Positions 1 to 7,351 of a DNA stretch of 8,153 bases are shown here, one piece after another. Under the pieces are notes generated by a model that saw nothing but the letters and a program-made list of their open reading frames with translations, was not told the DNA's origin and ran no database searches. How positions within the stretch are numbered: the stretch's first letter is position 1; each line of letters opens with the position of its first letter. Where the stretch lies: NCBI GenBank assembly GCA_900540425.1, contig UQFU01000073.1, forward strand, positions 1 to 8,153, written 5' to 3'. Origin of the DNA: an uncultured Alphaproteobacteria bacterium (lineage in GTDB: Bacteria > Pseudomonadota > Alphaproteobacteria > RF32 > CAG-239). Both the position numbers and the translations under genes were made by a program.

Positions 1-54
1 GATTGTTCCGATATTGCAGTGCGGCTTTGTCCGCTCAAACTTCTCTTTTGCCAT
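1..54 (-). CDS. tuf: Elongation factor Tu, N-terminal 18 codons (partial)
   Basis: Reading the reverse strand from the ATG at 54-52 gives MAKEKFERTKPHCNIGTI, the N-terminus of EF-Tu just before the G1 GTP-binding loop (GHVDHGKT), which lies outside the window. EF-Tu is the cytoplasmic GTPase that delivers aminoacyl-tRNA to the ribosome. An AGGA ribosome binding site (66-63 on the reverse strand) lies 8 bases before the start, which fixes it. The gene follows tRNA-Tyr and tRNA-Gly on the same strand, an arrangement resembling the E. coli tRNA-tufB unit, so it is probably co-transcribed with them. The KFERTKPHCNIGTI wording fits alphaproteobacterial EF-Tu. Only the 5' end is visible, so it cannot be told whether this is one of two tuf copies. 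Confidence 0.95.
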   Translation of the reverse strand, partial: MAKEKFERTKPHCNIGTI

Positions 55-109
55 TGTTAATATCCTAATGTTTAAGTTGTTAAGACGAATTCTCGAACAG
101 GAAGAACAA

Positions 110-183
110 TGGAGCGGGTGAGGGGAATCGAACCCCCGTCATAAGCTTGGAAGGCTTCTGCTCTACCATTGAGCTACACCCGC
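110..183 (-). tRNA. tRNA-Gly (anticodon TCC)
   Basis: The reverse strand folds into a 74-base cloverleaf including an encoded 3' CCA (112-110). The acceptor stem pairs GCGGGTG with CACCCGC. The D arm is GCTC/GAGC around AATGGTA, the anticodon loop is CTTCCAA (anticodon TCC at 151-149), and the T arm holds GGTTCGATTCC. The first anticodon-stem pair (G27-A43) is a mismatch; the other four pairs are good. It decodes GGA and GGG glycine codons. It sits between tRNA-Tyr (37 bases upstream) and tuf (55 bases downstream) and is probably processed from their shared transcript. Confidence 0.97.
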
Positions 184-220
184 TTAATCAACCTCTTTCG
201 AGAGCAAACCATGATTTTAA

Positions 221-306
221 TGGTGGAGGGGGAAGGATTCGAACCTTCGTAGACGAAAGTCGACGGATTTACAGTCCGTTGCATTTGACCGCTCTGCCAC
301 CCCTCC
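221..306 (-). tRNA. tRNA-Tyr (anticodon GTA)
   Basis: The reverse strand folds into an 86-base class II tRNA with an encoded CCA (223-221). The acceptor stem is GGAGGGG/CCCCTCC and the anticodon stem is ACGGA/TCCGT around CTGTAAA (anticodon GTA at 272-270). A long variable arm of about 14 bases (CGACTTTCGTCTAC), typical of bacterial tRNA-Tyr, precedes the T arm GAAGG-TTCGAAT-CCTTC. It decodes UAU and UAC. It is the first gene of the leftward tRNA-Tyr, tRNA-Gly, tuf unit; about 55 bases of leader separate it from the predicted promoter. Confidence 0.97.
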
Positions 307-365
307 ATTATAGACAAATCAGGGCTGTGAGGATTTTTCATCCTTGGTAATACACTACATCGCAA

Positions 366-392
366 ATAATAGCATTTTTGCTCGAATGTCAA
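366..392 (-). promoter_or_regulatory. Candidate promoter of the tRNA-Tyr/tRNA-Gly/tuf unit
   Basis: On the reverse strand a perfect -35 box TTGACA (392-387) is followed after 15 bases by TATTAT (371-366), one mismatch from the consensus -10. The 15-base spacer is short, which lowers confidence. Transcription would start near 359 and give a leader of about 50 bases before tRNA-Tyr. A GC-containing stretch (TTGCGA) follows the -10, as in many stable-RNA promoters, but stringent control cannot be claimed from this alone. It overlaps the candidate forward promoter for murQ. Confidence 0.5.
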
Positions 393-407
393 CACATTTT
401 TTATAGA
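379..407 (+). promoter_or_regulatory. Candidate promoter for murQ-rlmB
   Basis: A weak -35-like TTGCTC (379-384) is followed after 17 bases by TATAGA (402-407), four of six matching the -10 consensus. This would give a leader of about 45 bases before the murQ ATG at 461. The region 391-440 is strongly AT-rich, so other -10-like hexamers exist (for example TAAAAT at 422-427). The boxes interleave with those of the divergent tRNA promoter, so the two polymerases could not occupy the region together. Confidence 0.35.
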
Positions 408-460
408 TTTCTTAATTTATTTAAAATATCTTCATTTTATCAACAAATTGGATAAACAGA

Positions 461-1386
461 ATGTCAGAACAAATTTTAACTGAACAAAGCAACCCCGCCA
501 GTACGGATATCGACCTGCTGAGCGGCCGGCAAATTGTCGAACTGATTAACCGCGAAGACCAAAAAGTGGCGACTGCCGTCGCCGCCGAAACCGAAAACAT
601 CGGTCGCGCCGTCGAACTGATCTCCGCGGCTTTTCAAAAAGGCGGACGCCTCGGATATTTCGGCGCCGGAACCAGCGGACGGATTGGAATTCTTGACGCT
701 TCCGAATGTCCGCCGACTTTCGGCACCGCCCCGGAACTGGTTCAGGCATTTATCGCCGGCGGCAGGCCCAGCCTCCGGGAAACAGTCCCAGATTTCAGGT
801 CGATACCGGAGCCGTCCGGCAAGCAGTCGAAAACGCCGAAGACAACGCCGATTTTGCCCGGCAGGATATTGCCGCCTTTTCTCCGACAGCCGCGGACATT
901 GTCGTCGGCATTTCTGCCAGCGGCAACGCATGCTATATCAATGCCGTTCTGGAACAGGCCCGCCGCCGGGGAGTGCAAACCATCGCCGTTGCCACCAATC
1001 CCCGCGCCGCTTTCCGGCAATATGCCGATATTTTCATCTGCCCCGAAGTCGGCCCGGAAGTGATTGCCGGATCGTCCCGGCTGAAATCTGGTACTGCCCA
1101 GAAAATGATATTAAACATGCTCACCACCGGCGCCATGATTCGCTGCGGAAAAACTTACAAAAACTATATGATTGACGTCCGTGTCACCAACAGGAAACTG
1201 CATGACCGCGCCTGCCGGATTATTGGCGAAATTACCGGCATCTCCCCTGCCGAAGCCCAAAAATACCTTGAAAACAGCGGCAATAACGTTAAACTGGCCT
1301 GTATCATGGCGGCCAAAAATGCCGGCGTTGAAGAAGCCCAAAAACTTCTCGACCGCGAAAACGGCGTTTTAAGACGTATTTTATAA
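461..1386 (+). pseudogene. murQ: N-acetylmuramic acid 6-phosphate etherase, frame-disrupted
   Basis: MurQ cleaves the lactyl ether of MurNAc-6-phosphate to give GlcNAc-6-phosphate and D-lactate in cytoplasmic peptidoglycan recycling. The first frame (from ATG 461) carries the SIS-domain sugar-phosphate loop GAGTSGR (residues 68-74), DASECPPT with the expected catalytic Glu (E82, equivalent to E. coli E83), and IAGGRPSLRE to about residue 107. It then runs out of register and stops at 1063. The frame one base back resumes the family at AVENAED (about 823-843), with the second expected catalytic Glu (E. coli E114). It continues through VVGISASG, GSSRLKSGTAQK, LNMLTTGAMI and DVRVTN to the TAA at 1386. 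The two parts are joined by 41 surplus bases (782-822). Without them the product would be about 295 residues, close to the usual 298. It may be a recent pseudogene or an assembly error. The ribosome binding site is weak (GGA, 450-452). rlmB follows 9 bases downstream. Confidence 0.88.
771..828 (+). repeat. Imperfect direct repeat bracketing the murQ frameshift
   Basis: A 17-base unit at 771-787 (gcctccgggaaacagtc) recurs at 811-828 (gccgtccggcaagcagtc) with two substitutions and one added base. The shared cagtc ends are 41 bases apart, exactly the surplus that breaks the murQ frame. The repeats could mark a small duplication or slippage event, although the bases between them do not resemble their flanks well enough to prove a tandem duplication. 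Confidence 0.55.
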
Positions 1387-1391
1387 GGAGG
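1385..1391 (+). promoter_or_regulatory. Strong ribosome binding site for rlmB
   Basis: AAGGAGG, a near-perfect anti-16S match, overlaps the murQ stop codon and lies 4 bases before the rlmB ATG at 1396. It is the strongest such site in the window. It would allow rlmB to be translated independently of the broken murQ. Confidence 0.8.
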
Positions 1392-1395
1392 AATC

Positions 1396-2154
1396 ATGAG
1401 CAAAAACCGCAACTTTCCAACCGAAAACACCGCTGCCGCATTTCTCTACGGCCGGCACCCGGTCATAGCGGCCATCGCCAATCCGCAGCGTATAATCAAC
1501 AGCATTTTTTGCACTAAAGAAAACACCGAAGAACTGAAAAACGCCTGTGCCAAAGCCCGGCGCAGTCCTGAAATCGTCAAAACCGCAGACCGGAAAGAAA
1601 TCGAACGCCTGCTCCCCCGCGATGCCGTCCATCAGGGAATTGCCGCCCGCGTCCAGCCGCTGCCGGAATATTCGATTGAAGAAATATGCGATCTCGCCGC
1701 CGCCAGAGAAAACTGCCGCCTCCTGATTTTAGACCAGGTAACCGACCCGCAGAATATCGGTGCCATCATCCGCTCATGCGTTGCCTTTGACGCCCTGGCT
1801 CTAATCATGCAGGATAAAAACTCGCCGGCCGAAAACGGTGCCATGGCCAAAGCCTCCGCCGGCATGATCGAACACCTGCCGATCTGCCGGGTCACCAACC
1901 TTTCCCGTACCGTTGAACAGCTCAAAAACGCCGGCTTTTGGACCATCGGCATGGACGGACACGCCCGCACGGCCGTTTCTGAACTCAAAAAAGGCGGCAA
2001 AAATGCCATCATTATGGGTTCCGAAGGCAAAGGAATGCGCCGTCTGGTCGAGGAATCCTGCGACATAACCGTCCGGCTGCCGATTTCCGAAAAGGTTGAA
2101 AGCCTGAACGTCTCCACCGCCGCGGCAATCGTCCTCTACGAAATGAACAAATAA
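1396..2154 (+). CDS. rlmB: 23S rRNA (guanosine-2'-O-)-methyltransferase, TrmH/SpoU family
   Basis: A 252-residue SPOUT-class methyltransferase. RlmB methylates the ribose of G2251 (E. coli numbering) in the 23S rRNA P-loop using S-adenosylmethionine. Residues about 16-90 form the L30e-like RNA-binding domain, opening with FLYGRHPVIAAI and containing HQGIAARV (79-86). The catalytic knot has all three SpoU motifs: LDQVTDPQNIGAIIRS (112-127, with N120 and R126), IMGSEGKGM (206-214, with E210), and LPISEKVESLNVSTAAAIV (228-246) lining the cofactor site. Length is normal for RlmB (about 245). The start is set by the AAGGAGG site. It lies 9 bases after murQ and probably shares its transcript. A TrmH-family tRNA methylase is the main alternative, but the N-terminal substrate-binding domain and length favour RlmB. 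Confidence 0.93.
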   Translation: MSKNRNFPTENTAAAFLYGRHPVIAAIANPQRIINSIFCTKENTEELKNACAKARRSPEIVKTADRKEIERLLPRDAVHQGIAARVQPLPEYSIEEICDLAAARENCRLLILDQVTDPQNIGAIIRSCVAFDALALIMQDKNSPAENGAMAKASAGMIEHLPICRVTNLSRTVEQLKNAGFWTIGMDGHARTAVSELKKGGKNAIIMGSEGKGMRRLVEESCDITVRLPISEKVESLNVSTAAAIVLYEMNK

Positions 2155-2155
2155 A

Positions 2156-2183
2156 TTGTTTCTTTAAAGATTCACCATATATT
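2156..2183 (+). promoter_or_regulatory. Candidate promoter for the ABC/FieF/nitroreductase operon
   Basis: TTGTTT (2156-2161) and TATATT (2178-2183) are 16 bases apart and begin one base after the rlmB stop. They lie in the AT-rich 79-base gap before the ABC ATPase gene. Each box has four or five consensus matches. No obvious terminator separates rlmB from this point, so read-through from upstream is also possible. A second -10-like TATACT (2197-2202) lacks a well-spaced -35. Confidence 0.4.
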
Positions 2184-2233
2184 TAACTTTAGGCTTTATA
2201 CTCCAGCCTGTTTCAGATTATGGGAAAAAGAAC

Positions 2234-2968
2234 ATGAAACCGACATTAGAAGTCCGCAATTTGACCAAATGTTTCGGCAGCCTCACGGCCGTTGACAACC
2301 TTTCTTTTGCCGCCCGGGAAGGAGAAATCATTGCTCTTCTCGGCCCGAACGGCGCCGGAAAATCGACCCTGATGAACATGATTACCGGTTACCTGGCGCC
2401 AACCTGCGGCGATATCTGCGTTCTCGGCAGCAACATTCGCGAAACGCCCCTGGCCGCCAAAAAAGACATCGGCTTTCTAAGCGAAGGTTCTCCCCTTTAT
2501 CCAGATATGAGCGTCCGCTCTTTTCTCGGCTATATGGCCGAACTGCGCGGCCTTGGCGGAAAAGAAAAAGCCGCCCGCCTGCGGGAAGTCTGCACCGCCG
2601 CAAAAATCGAAAACATCACCGCCCAACGGATTGAAACCCTCTCCAAAGGATACCAGCGGCGCGTCGGATTTGCCCAAAGTATCTTAAGCAATCCGCCCAT
2701 ACTGCTCCTCGACGAACCGACCGACGGCCTCGACCCCAATCAAAAAACCCATATCCGCGAACTGATCACCCGCATGGGAAAACACAAAACCATCTTGATT
2801 TCCACCCATTTGCTGGAAGAAGCGGAAACCATCGCCACCCGGATTATCCTCATCAGCCGCGGCCGCATAATGGCCGACGGTACGCTGACCGGCATTCTGA
2901 AACAAACCCGCAGCCGAACCCTGGAAAACGCCTTCAAAAAACTGACCACGCAAAGCGAGGAAGCATGA
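2234..2968 (+). CDS. ABC transporter ATP-binding subunit, GldA-like
   Basis: A 244-residue cytoplasmic ATPase that should power the membrane protein encoded immediately downstream. The parts of an ABC nucleotide-binding domain are in order: Walker A GPNGAGKST (37-45), a Q-loop region reading IGFLSEGSPLY (79-89), signature LSKGYQRRVGFAQ (136-148), Walker B ILLLDEP (156-162), D-loop GLDP (165-168) and the switch histidine in STHLLEEAE (H192). The Q-loop carries Glu (E84) where many ABC ATPases have Gln; the related GldA and ABC-2 exporters also show PE in place of PQ here. The family match is to ATPases of ABC-2 exporters and gliding-motility GldA. GldA-like proteins are widespread outside gliding bacteria, so gliding is not implied. 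The start has a weak ribosome binding site. Its TGA overlaps the next ATG (ATGA, 2965-2968), so the two are translationally coupled. Confidence 0.93.
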   Translation: MKPTLEVRNLTKCFGSLTAVDNLSFAAREGEIIALLGPNGAGKSTLMNMITGYLAPTCGDICVLGSNIRETPLAAKKDIGFLSEGSPLYPDMSVRSFLGYMAELRGLGGKEKAARLREVCTAAKIENITAQRIETLSKGYQRRVGFAQSILSNPPILLLDEPTDGLDPNQKTHIRELITRMGKHKTILISTHLLEEAETIATRIILISRGRIMADGTLTGILKQTRSRTLENAFKKLTTQSEEA

Positions 2969-5900
2969 AAAACTTATGGATTGTCACCAAAAACGAACTG
3001 AAAAGATACTTCATTTCCCCTTTGGCCTACGTGTACCTGATATCTTTTTTGGTTTTAAACGGGTCTTTCGCCGTTTATTTCGGGCATTTTTTTGAACGCG
3101 GGCGCGCCGACCTTCTGCCGATGTTCGGTTTTCAGCCCTGGCTTTACCTTTTGTTCATTCCCGGCATTTCCATGCGTCTGTGGGCCGAAGAATTCCGCTC
3201 CAAAACCATCATTCAGATTATGACCATGCCGGTTTCTGCCGCCGCTTTGGTTTGGGGAAAATTTTTTGCCTCATGGCTGTTCTGCGCCTTGGCCCTGATT
3301 CTGACCTTTCCTTTTTGGCTGACCGTCAACCTTCTCGGTCAGCCCGACAACGCCGTCATTGCCCTGAGCTATGCCGGAAGCTTTCTGCTGGCCGGCTGCA
3401 TGCTCGCCGTTTCCCAAACCATGTCGGCCCTGACCAAAAACCAGGTCATCGCCCTGGTGCTGGCCGTGATTACCAATCTGGTCTTTTTCCTTAGTTCATT
3501 GGAATATGTCCTGTCGTTTTTCCGGCTGTTTATGCCGCTTTCAATCGTCGATCTGGTTGCCTCCTTCAGCTTCATCACCCATTTTGACACCATCTCCCGC
3601 GGGCTGTTGGAACTGCGCGACCTGGTCTTTTTTGCCAGCCTGATACTGCTGTTCAATTTCACTTCCGAAATCATTGTCAGCTTCAAAACTTCGGGAACTT
3701 CGCGGCTTCTGCAATCGTCCTCCCGCCGCCGCTGCATTGCCGCTTTTATCGTTTTGCTGCTCGGCTTTATCGGCCTCAACCTGCTGGCTAACAGTTTTCT
3801 GCGTAATATTCAATATGACGTTACCGAAGAAAAAATCTTTTCACTTTCGCCGGCCACCCGGACAATCCTGAAAAACCTGCCGCAGCCGGTAACCGCCAAA
3901 CTTTACTATTCCAAAATCCTCGGACAGCGCAATCCCGAATTCCGGCTGTATTTTGACAAACTCCGCCTGCTGATGGAACAATACAGCAAAATTTCCGACG
4001 GGCGGTTTGACTACCGCATCTTCTATCCCGAACCGCTCAGCCGCGAAGAAGACTATGCCCTCTCCATGGGCTTGCAGCCGCTCCCCGTCATTGACAAATC
4101 CCAGGCCGCCTTCTTTGGCATGATCCTAAACGACAGCATCGACAACCGGCAGATTATCCCGTTTTTCACCCTCGACCGCCAGGACTTCATCGAACAGGAC
4201 CTGACCGAAGCCGTCTACCTGCTCAACGGAACCAAAGGCAAACTCGGGCTTATCAGTTCCCTGCCGCTAAACAGCAAAACTATTGAAAACGTAATAACCC
4301 CGCGCTGGGAAATTATGAACCAGCTGGATAAGTTTTACAACACGACCGAAATCACCCAACCGGAACAACTGCAAAAAGAAAATTTTGACGTCCTGATGAT
4401 TGTCCACCCGACCGACCTCAGCCCCGAATTTGCCCAAGCAATCATCGACTACAGCTATAAAGGCGGAAAAATCCTGCTCTTTGTGGACATCGCCGCCGAA
4501 GCCGTCCGCAACTTCGCTCCATCGGCCATTCGTTTCAAAGCCTCCGCCCTCCGGGGGTTGGACAAAGCCTGGGGCTTCCGCTATTACCCGCAGGCCGTCG
4601 TTGCCGACCTTGAAAACTCTCTTACCGTTGACGCCTCAAGCGATTACAGCAAAAACACCAACTTCACCCAAGACGTCATTCAGTTTTTGCTCAAAGAAAA
4701 AAACTTTAATCCGGTCGACCCCTCTACCCGAAATTTAAGAAAAATCCTTTTTTCGTCAGCCACCGTCATCGAACCCGATCTGGCACAGGAAGACAAAGTC
4801 CGGTTTATGCCGCTGATAACCGCCGGTTTCAACTCATCGGTCATGAACGCCGAACTGGTACGAGACAATGTCAACCCTGCAGATATTCTCCGCAACTTCA
4901 AGGCCGACAAATTTCACAAAATCGTCGCTGCCCGTCTTACCGGAAAAGAAGCGGACAAGGCATTTGACGTCATAGTCATCGGCGATACCGACATGCTGTA
5001 CGATAATGCCTGGGGGCACCCGCTCAACCTGGCCGGAAAAGATTATTTTATTCCGATTTTAGACAATGCCAATTTTGTTCTTAACGCTTTGGAAACGTTG
5101 GAAGGCAAAAATATCCTCTCCAGCCTTCGCGGGCGCAGCGGACGGATTCGCGCCTTTGACAACGTTGAACAAATCCGCAAAACCGGCCTCCGCAACTTCA
5201 AAATCAAAGAAAAGGAAATTCTCGATAATATTGAAACCGCCAAAGCCGGCATTCAGGAAATCTGGAATAAAAAAACCTTTGAACAACGTACCAATTTCAC
5301 CCCTGACGAACTGGCCCTGATTGCCGGCATCCGCAAAAAGCTGGATAGCCTGCGCGACGAACTTCGCAGCGTCCGCGCCGCTACTGATACAGAAATCCGC
5401 CGAATTGACACAATCGTCAAATTCGTCAACATCTACAGCGTTCCGCTGCTCATTATTTTTGGATTAAGCATCTTTGTCATTATCCGCCGCCGGCCGACGC
5501 CGCGCGAAACCAACCGGCGCGAGCCCGTCAGCCGCCCGCTGGCATGGGTCGCCTTAGGATCTCTGGCCCTCCTGTTCGCCGGATTGCTTTCGGTCGGCTA
5601 TACCGCCAAAACCAACAGCGGCGAATTTTTGGACCGCCCGGTTTTTCCGAACCTGGCGCAAAAGATAAACCTGGTCGAAACCATCGCCCTCTCCGGCCAT
5701 CGGCAAAAGCTGGAATTCTACAAGGAAAACGGCATCTGGAAACTCAAAGGACACAATCTGCCGGTTCTCCAGGATCGCATTCGCAGTTTTCTGAGCGCCA
5801 TGCTGGAAGCTGTTTATTTTGAGAAAAAATCCGGACAAGCACAATACTTAAGCCGCTTTGGTCTCCAACCGACCGACCAGCCCGACGCACCCGGCATTTG

Positions 5901-6432
5901 GATTACGCTGCAAAACGCCGCCGGCGATAACATCGAAAACTTTGAAGTCGGACATTATGACATTGAAATCGGCAGAGGAACCCGTGCCGCCTACATCCGC
6001 TTTGCCGGACAGTTCCAGGTATGGCAAATCGCCGCCGACTTCATCGACTTGTCCGTCAATCCCGATGACTGGACTTACAGCACTCTGTGGAACCTCCGCC
6101 TGGGGCGTTTCATCAGTTTCAACAATCAGAACAATCCCTATGCCGTTGCCGACCTGGCACGTAAAATGCTTAACAGCAAAATCCTCTCGGTTTCAGCCGA
6201 ACAACCGTCAAAAGAGCCGGCTTTCACCTTCCGCCTTCTGACCGAAGGAAACAATGAAATAACCGTCAGCGGCTGGCAGGACAAATCCCGCAGCTACATC
6301 AGTTATGACTTTAAACACATCCCCAACGAAAACCGCTTGCAGCTTTTTGAAAAATATACTAAAGGCAAATTCTGCGAAATTTCTGCAACCGATATGGAGA
6401 ACCTGAAAAATGTCCTCAAATACTCTGACTAA
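2965..6432 (+). CDS. Fused GldF-like permease / GldG-like / DUF4340-like membrane protein
   Basis: A 1155-residue protein joining three parts that are usually separate subunits of GldA/F/G-type transporters. Residues 1-240 are an ABC-2 permease with about six membrane segments (roughly 20-40, 56-72, 97-122, 132-150, 160-178, 216-232). After a basic linker (241-256) comes a membrane helix (257-277) and a large extracytoplasmic domain like GldG/ABC_transp_aux. It starts with YDVTEEKIFSLSPATRTILK (284-303) and includes a Rossmann-like stretch FDVLMIVHPTDLS (474-486) and GGKILLFVD (500-508). A charged, likely coiled-coil stalk (740-815) leads to a helix (about 821-840). A second basic linker (841-857) and a helix (858-878) precede a DUF4340-like extracytoplasmic domain (about 880-1155). 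No methionine lies between residues 190 and 337 or near 840-945, so neither junction offers an ATG restart. The substrate is unknown. The DUF4340 call rests on remembered family features and is less certain than the first two. Confidence 0.88.
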   Translation: MKNLWIVTKNELKRYFISPLAYVYLISFLVLNGSFAVYFGHFFERGRADLLPMFGFQPWLYLLFIPGISMRLWAEEFRSKTIIQIMTMPVSAAALVWGKFFASWLFCALALILTFPFWLTVNLLGQPDNAVIALSYAGSFLLAGCMLAVSQTMSALTKNQVIALVLAVITNLVFFLSSLEYVLSFFRLFMPLSIVDLVASFSFITHFDTISRGLLELRDLVFFASLILLFNFTSEIIVSFKTSGTSRLLQSSSRRRCIAAFIVLLLGFIGLNLLANSFLRNIQYDVTEEKIFSLSPATRTILKNLPQPVTAKLYYSKILGQRNPEFRLYFDKLRLLMEQYSKISDGRFDYRIFYPEPLSREEDYALSMGLQPLPVIDKSQAAFFGMILNDSIDNRQIIPFFTLDRQDFIEQDLTEAVYLLNGTKGKLGLISSLPLNSKTIENVITPRWEIMNQLDKFYNTTEITQPEQLQKENFDVLMIVHPTDLSPEFAQAIIDYSYKGGKILLFVDIAAEAVRNFAPSAIRFKASALRGLDKAWGFRYYPQAVVADLENSLTVDASSDYSKNTNFTQDVIQFLLKEKNFNPVDPSTRNLRKILFSSATVIEPDLAQEDKVRFMPLITAGFNSSVMNAELVRDNVNPADILRNFKADKFHKIVAARLTGKEADKAFDVIVIGDTDMLYDNAWGHPLNLAGKDYFIPILDNANFVLNALETLEGKNILSSLRGRSGRIRAFDNVEQIRKTGLRNFKIKEKEILDNIETAKAGIQEIWNKKTFEQRTNFTPDELALIAGIRKKLDSLRDELRSVRAATDTEIRRIDTIVKFVNIYSVPLLIIFGLSIFVIIRRRPTPRETNRREPVSRPLAWVALGSLALLFAGLLSVGYTAKTNSGEFLDRPVFPNLAQKINLVETIALSGHRQKLEFYKENGIWKLKGHNLPVLQDRIRSFLSAMLEAVYFEKKSGQAQYLSRFGLQPTDQPDAPGIWITLQNAAGDNIENFEVGHYDIEIGRGTRAAYIRFAGQFQVWQIAADFIDLSVNPDDWTYSTLWNLRLGRFISFNNQNNPYAVADLARKMLNSKILSVSAEQPSKEPAFTFRLLTEGNNEITVSGWQDKSRSYISYDFKHIPNENRLQLFEKYTKGKFCEISATDMENLKNVLKYSD

Positions 6433-7351
6433 AGCTGCCGCCGACCGCCTCAAAAATACTGCCGCCATCGCCAGCATCAGCGTTGCCGTCAGCCTGTGCC
6501 TGCTTAAGGTTTTCGGCGCTTTGCTGACAGACTCTCTTGCCGTCTTGTCTTCAATGATTGACAGTCTGTCAGACATTTTCGGCTCGCTTATCACTCTGAT
6601 TGCCATTCGCTACGCAGCCAAACCCGCCAGCTGTGAACACCGCTACGGATACGGCAAGGCCGAGGCGCTCAGCACCTTGACACAGGCGGCTTTTATTGCC
6701 GGTTCGGGCCTTTTTGTCATGTATGACGGCTTCAGCCGGTTCATTACGCCGCGTCCGGTCGCCGACACCGGCTTAGGTTTGGTCGTCATGATTATCAGCA
6801 TTATCGCCACCCTAATCCTGATTTCCTTTCAGCGTTACGTCGCCAAAAAAACCAACTCTCAGGCTATTCTTGCCGACAGCGCCCATTATGTCGTCGATAT
6901 CCTTACCAACGGCTCCATTATCCTCAGCCTGTTTGTCGTCCGCTTTTTTGATTTTCAATGGTTCGATCCGTTGACGGCGATTTTTATTGCCTTATATCTC
7001 TTGTACAATGCCTATCTGCTGGCCCGCGACGCCATTGCCCTGCTGCTTGATCGCGAACTTCCCGACGAAATCCGCTGCCGGGTGGAAAAAACCGTCACCG
7101 CCCTGCCTTTCGTCTGCGGCATGCATGATTTGCGAACCCATGACCTCGGCGGCGCTTATATGTTCGAATTCCACCTCGAACTTGACGGCAGCCTGAGCCT
7201 CTGCCAGGCACACGAATACAGCGACGCCGTCAGCGCCAAACTGAGAAAAGAATTCCCCGATGCCCAAATCATTATCCATCAGGACCCTTCCGGCATCAAG
7301 GAAATCCGCCTCGATGATAAACTTGTCAACAACAAAAGGAATAAGTCATGA
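6410..7351 (+). CDS. fieF: Cation diffusion facilitator, FieF-type divalent metal exporter
   Basis: A 313-residue inner-membrane Zn/Fe-proton antiporter of the CDF family; it aligns along its length with E. coli FieF (YiiP, 300 residues). Six membrane helices occupy about residues 15-210. The transport site is present as D51 and D55 (MIDSLSD, helix 2) and H159 and D163 (HYVVD, helix 5), the FieF DD-HD pattern associated with Zn, Fe and Cd. EHRYGYGKAEAL (76-87) is the conserved loop after helix 2. The cytoplasmic C-terminal domain keeps the dimer-interface metal ligands H219, H235, H248, H270 and D272 (GMHDLRT, FEFHLEL, QAHEY, IIIHQDP). The start at 6410 is supported by GGAGA (6396-6400) 9 bases upstream and overlaps the preceding gene by 23 bases. 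The end overlaps the next gene by ATGA (7348-7351). FieF is the best name, but the actual metal is inferred. Confidence 0.92.
   Translation: MSSNTLTKAAADRLKNTAAIASISVAVSLCLLKVFGALLTDSLAVLSSMIDSLSDIFGSLITLIAIRYAAKPASCEHRYGYGKAEALSTLTQAAFIAGSGLFVMYDGFSRFITPRPVADTGLGLVVMIISIIATLILISFQRYVAKKTNSQAILADSAHYVVDILTNGSIILSLFVVRFFDFQWFDPLTAIFIALYLLYNAYLLARDAIALLLDRELPDEIRCRVEKTVTALPFVCGMHDLRTHDLGGAYMFEFHLELDGSLSLCQAHEYSDAVSAKLRKEFPDAQIIIHQDPSGIKEIRLDDKLVNNKRNKS

Noticed and set aside
174..395. Reverse-strand open frame of 73 codons across the tRNA-Tyr region
   Set aside because: It runs through the tRNA-Tyr gene and its promoter; the tRNA cloverleaf explains the sequence.
777..783. GGGAAAC heptamer at the murQ frame break, a possible programmed -1 frameshift site
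   Set aside because: The incoming frame reads CGG GAA ACA, so the heptamer is not in the G GGA AAC phase needed for tandem -1 slippage. The frame break also coincides with 41 surplus bases relative to the family, which slippage would not explain.
684..1175. Open frame of 163 codons within murQ
   Set aside because: It overlaps the conserved second murQ frame, is rich in arginine and proline as expected of an out-of-frame reading, and shows no recognisable motif.
2191..2209. AGGCT...AGCCT hairpin between rlmB and the ABC ATPase gene as a terminator
   Set aside because: The stem is only 5 bp with a 9-base loop and no following T run (GTTTCAG), so it is too weak to call.
4400..4738. Open frame of 112 codons inside the fusion gene
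   Set aside because: It is a shadow frame of the large coding sequence; its composition (Ser/Thr/Pro/Lys-rich) is out-of-frame-like and no ribosome binding site or family motif is evident.
2965..6432. Fusion protein as an assembly artefact joining separate genes
   Set aside because: Both linkers are continuous and coding-like, the junctions lie exactly between membrane helices as expected for a natural fusion, and there is no compositional break. It cannot be fully excluded without reads.
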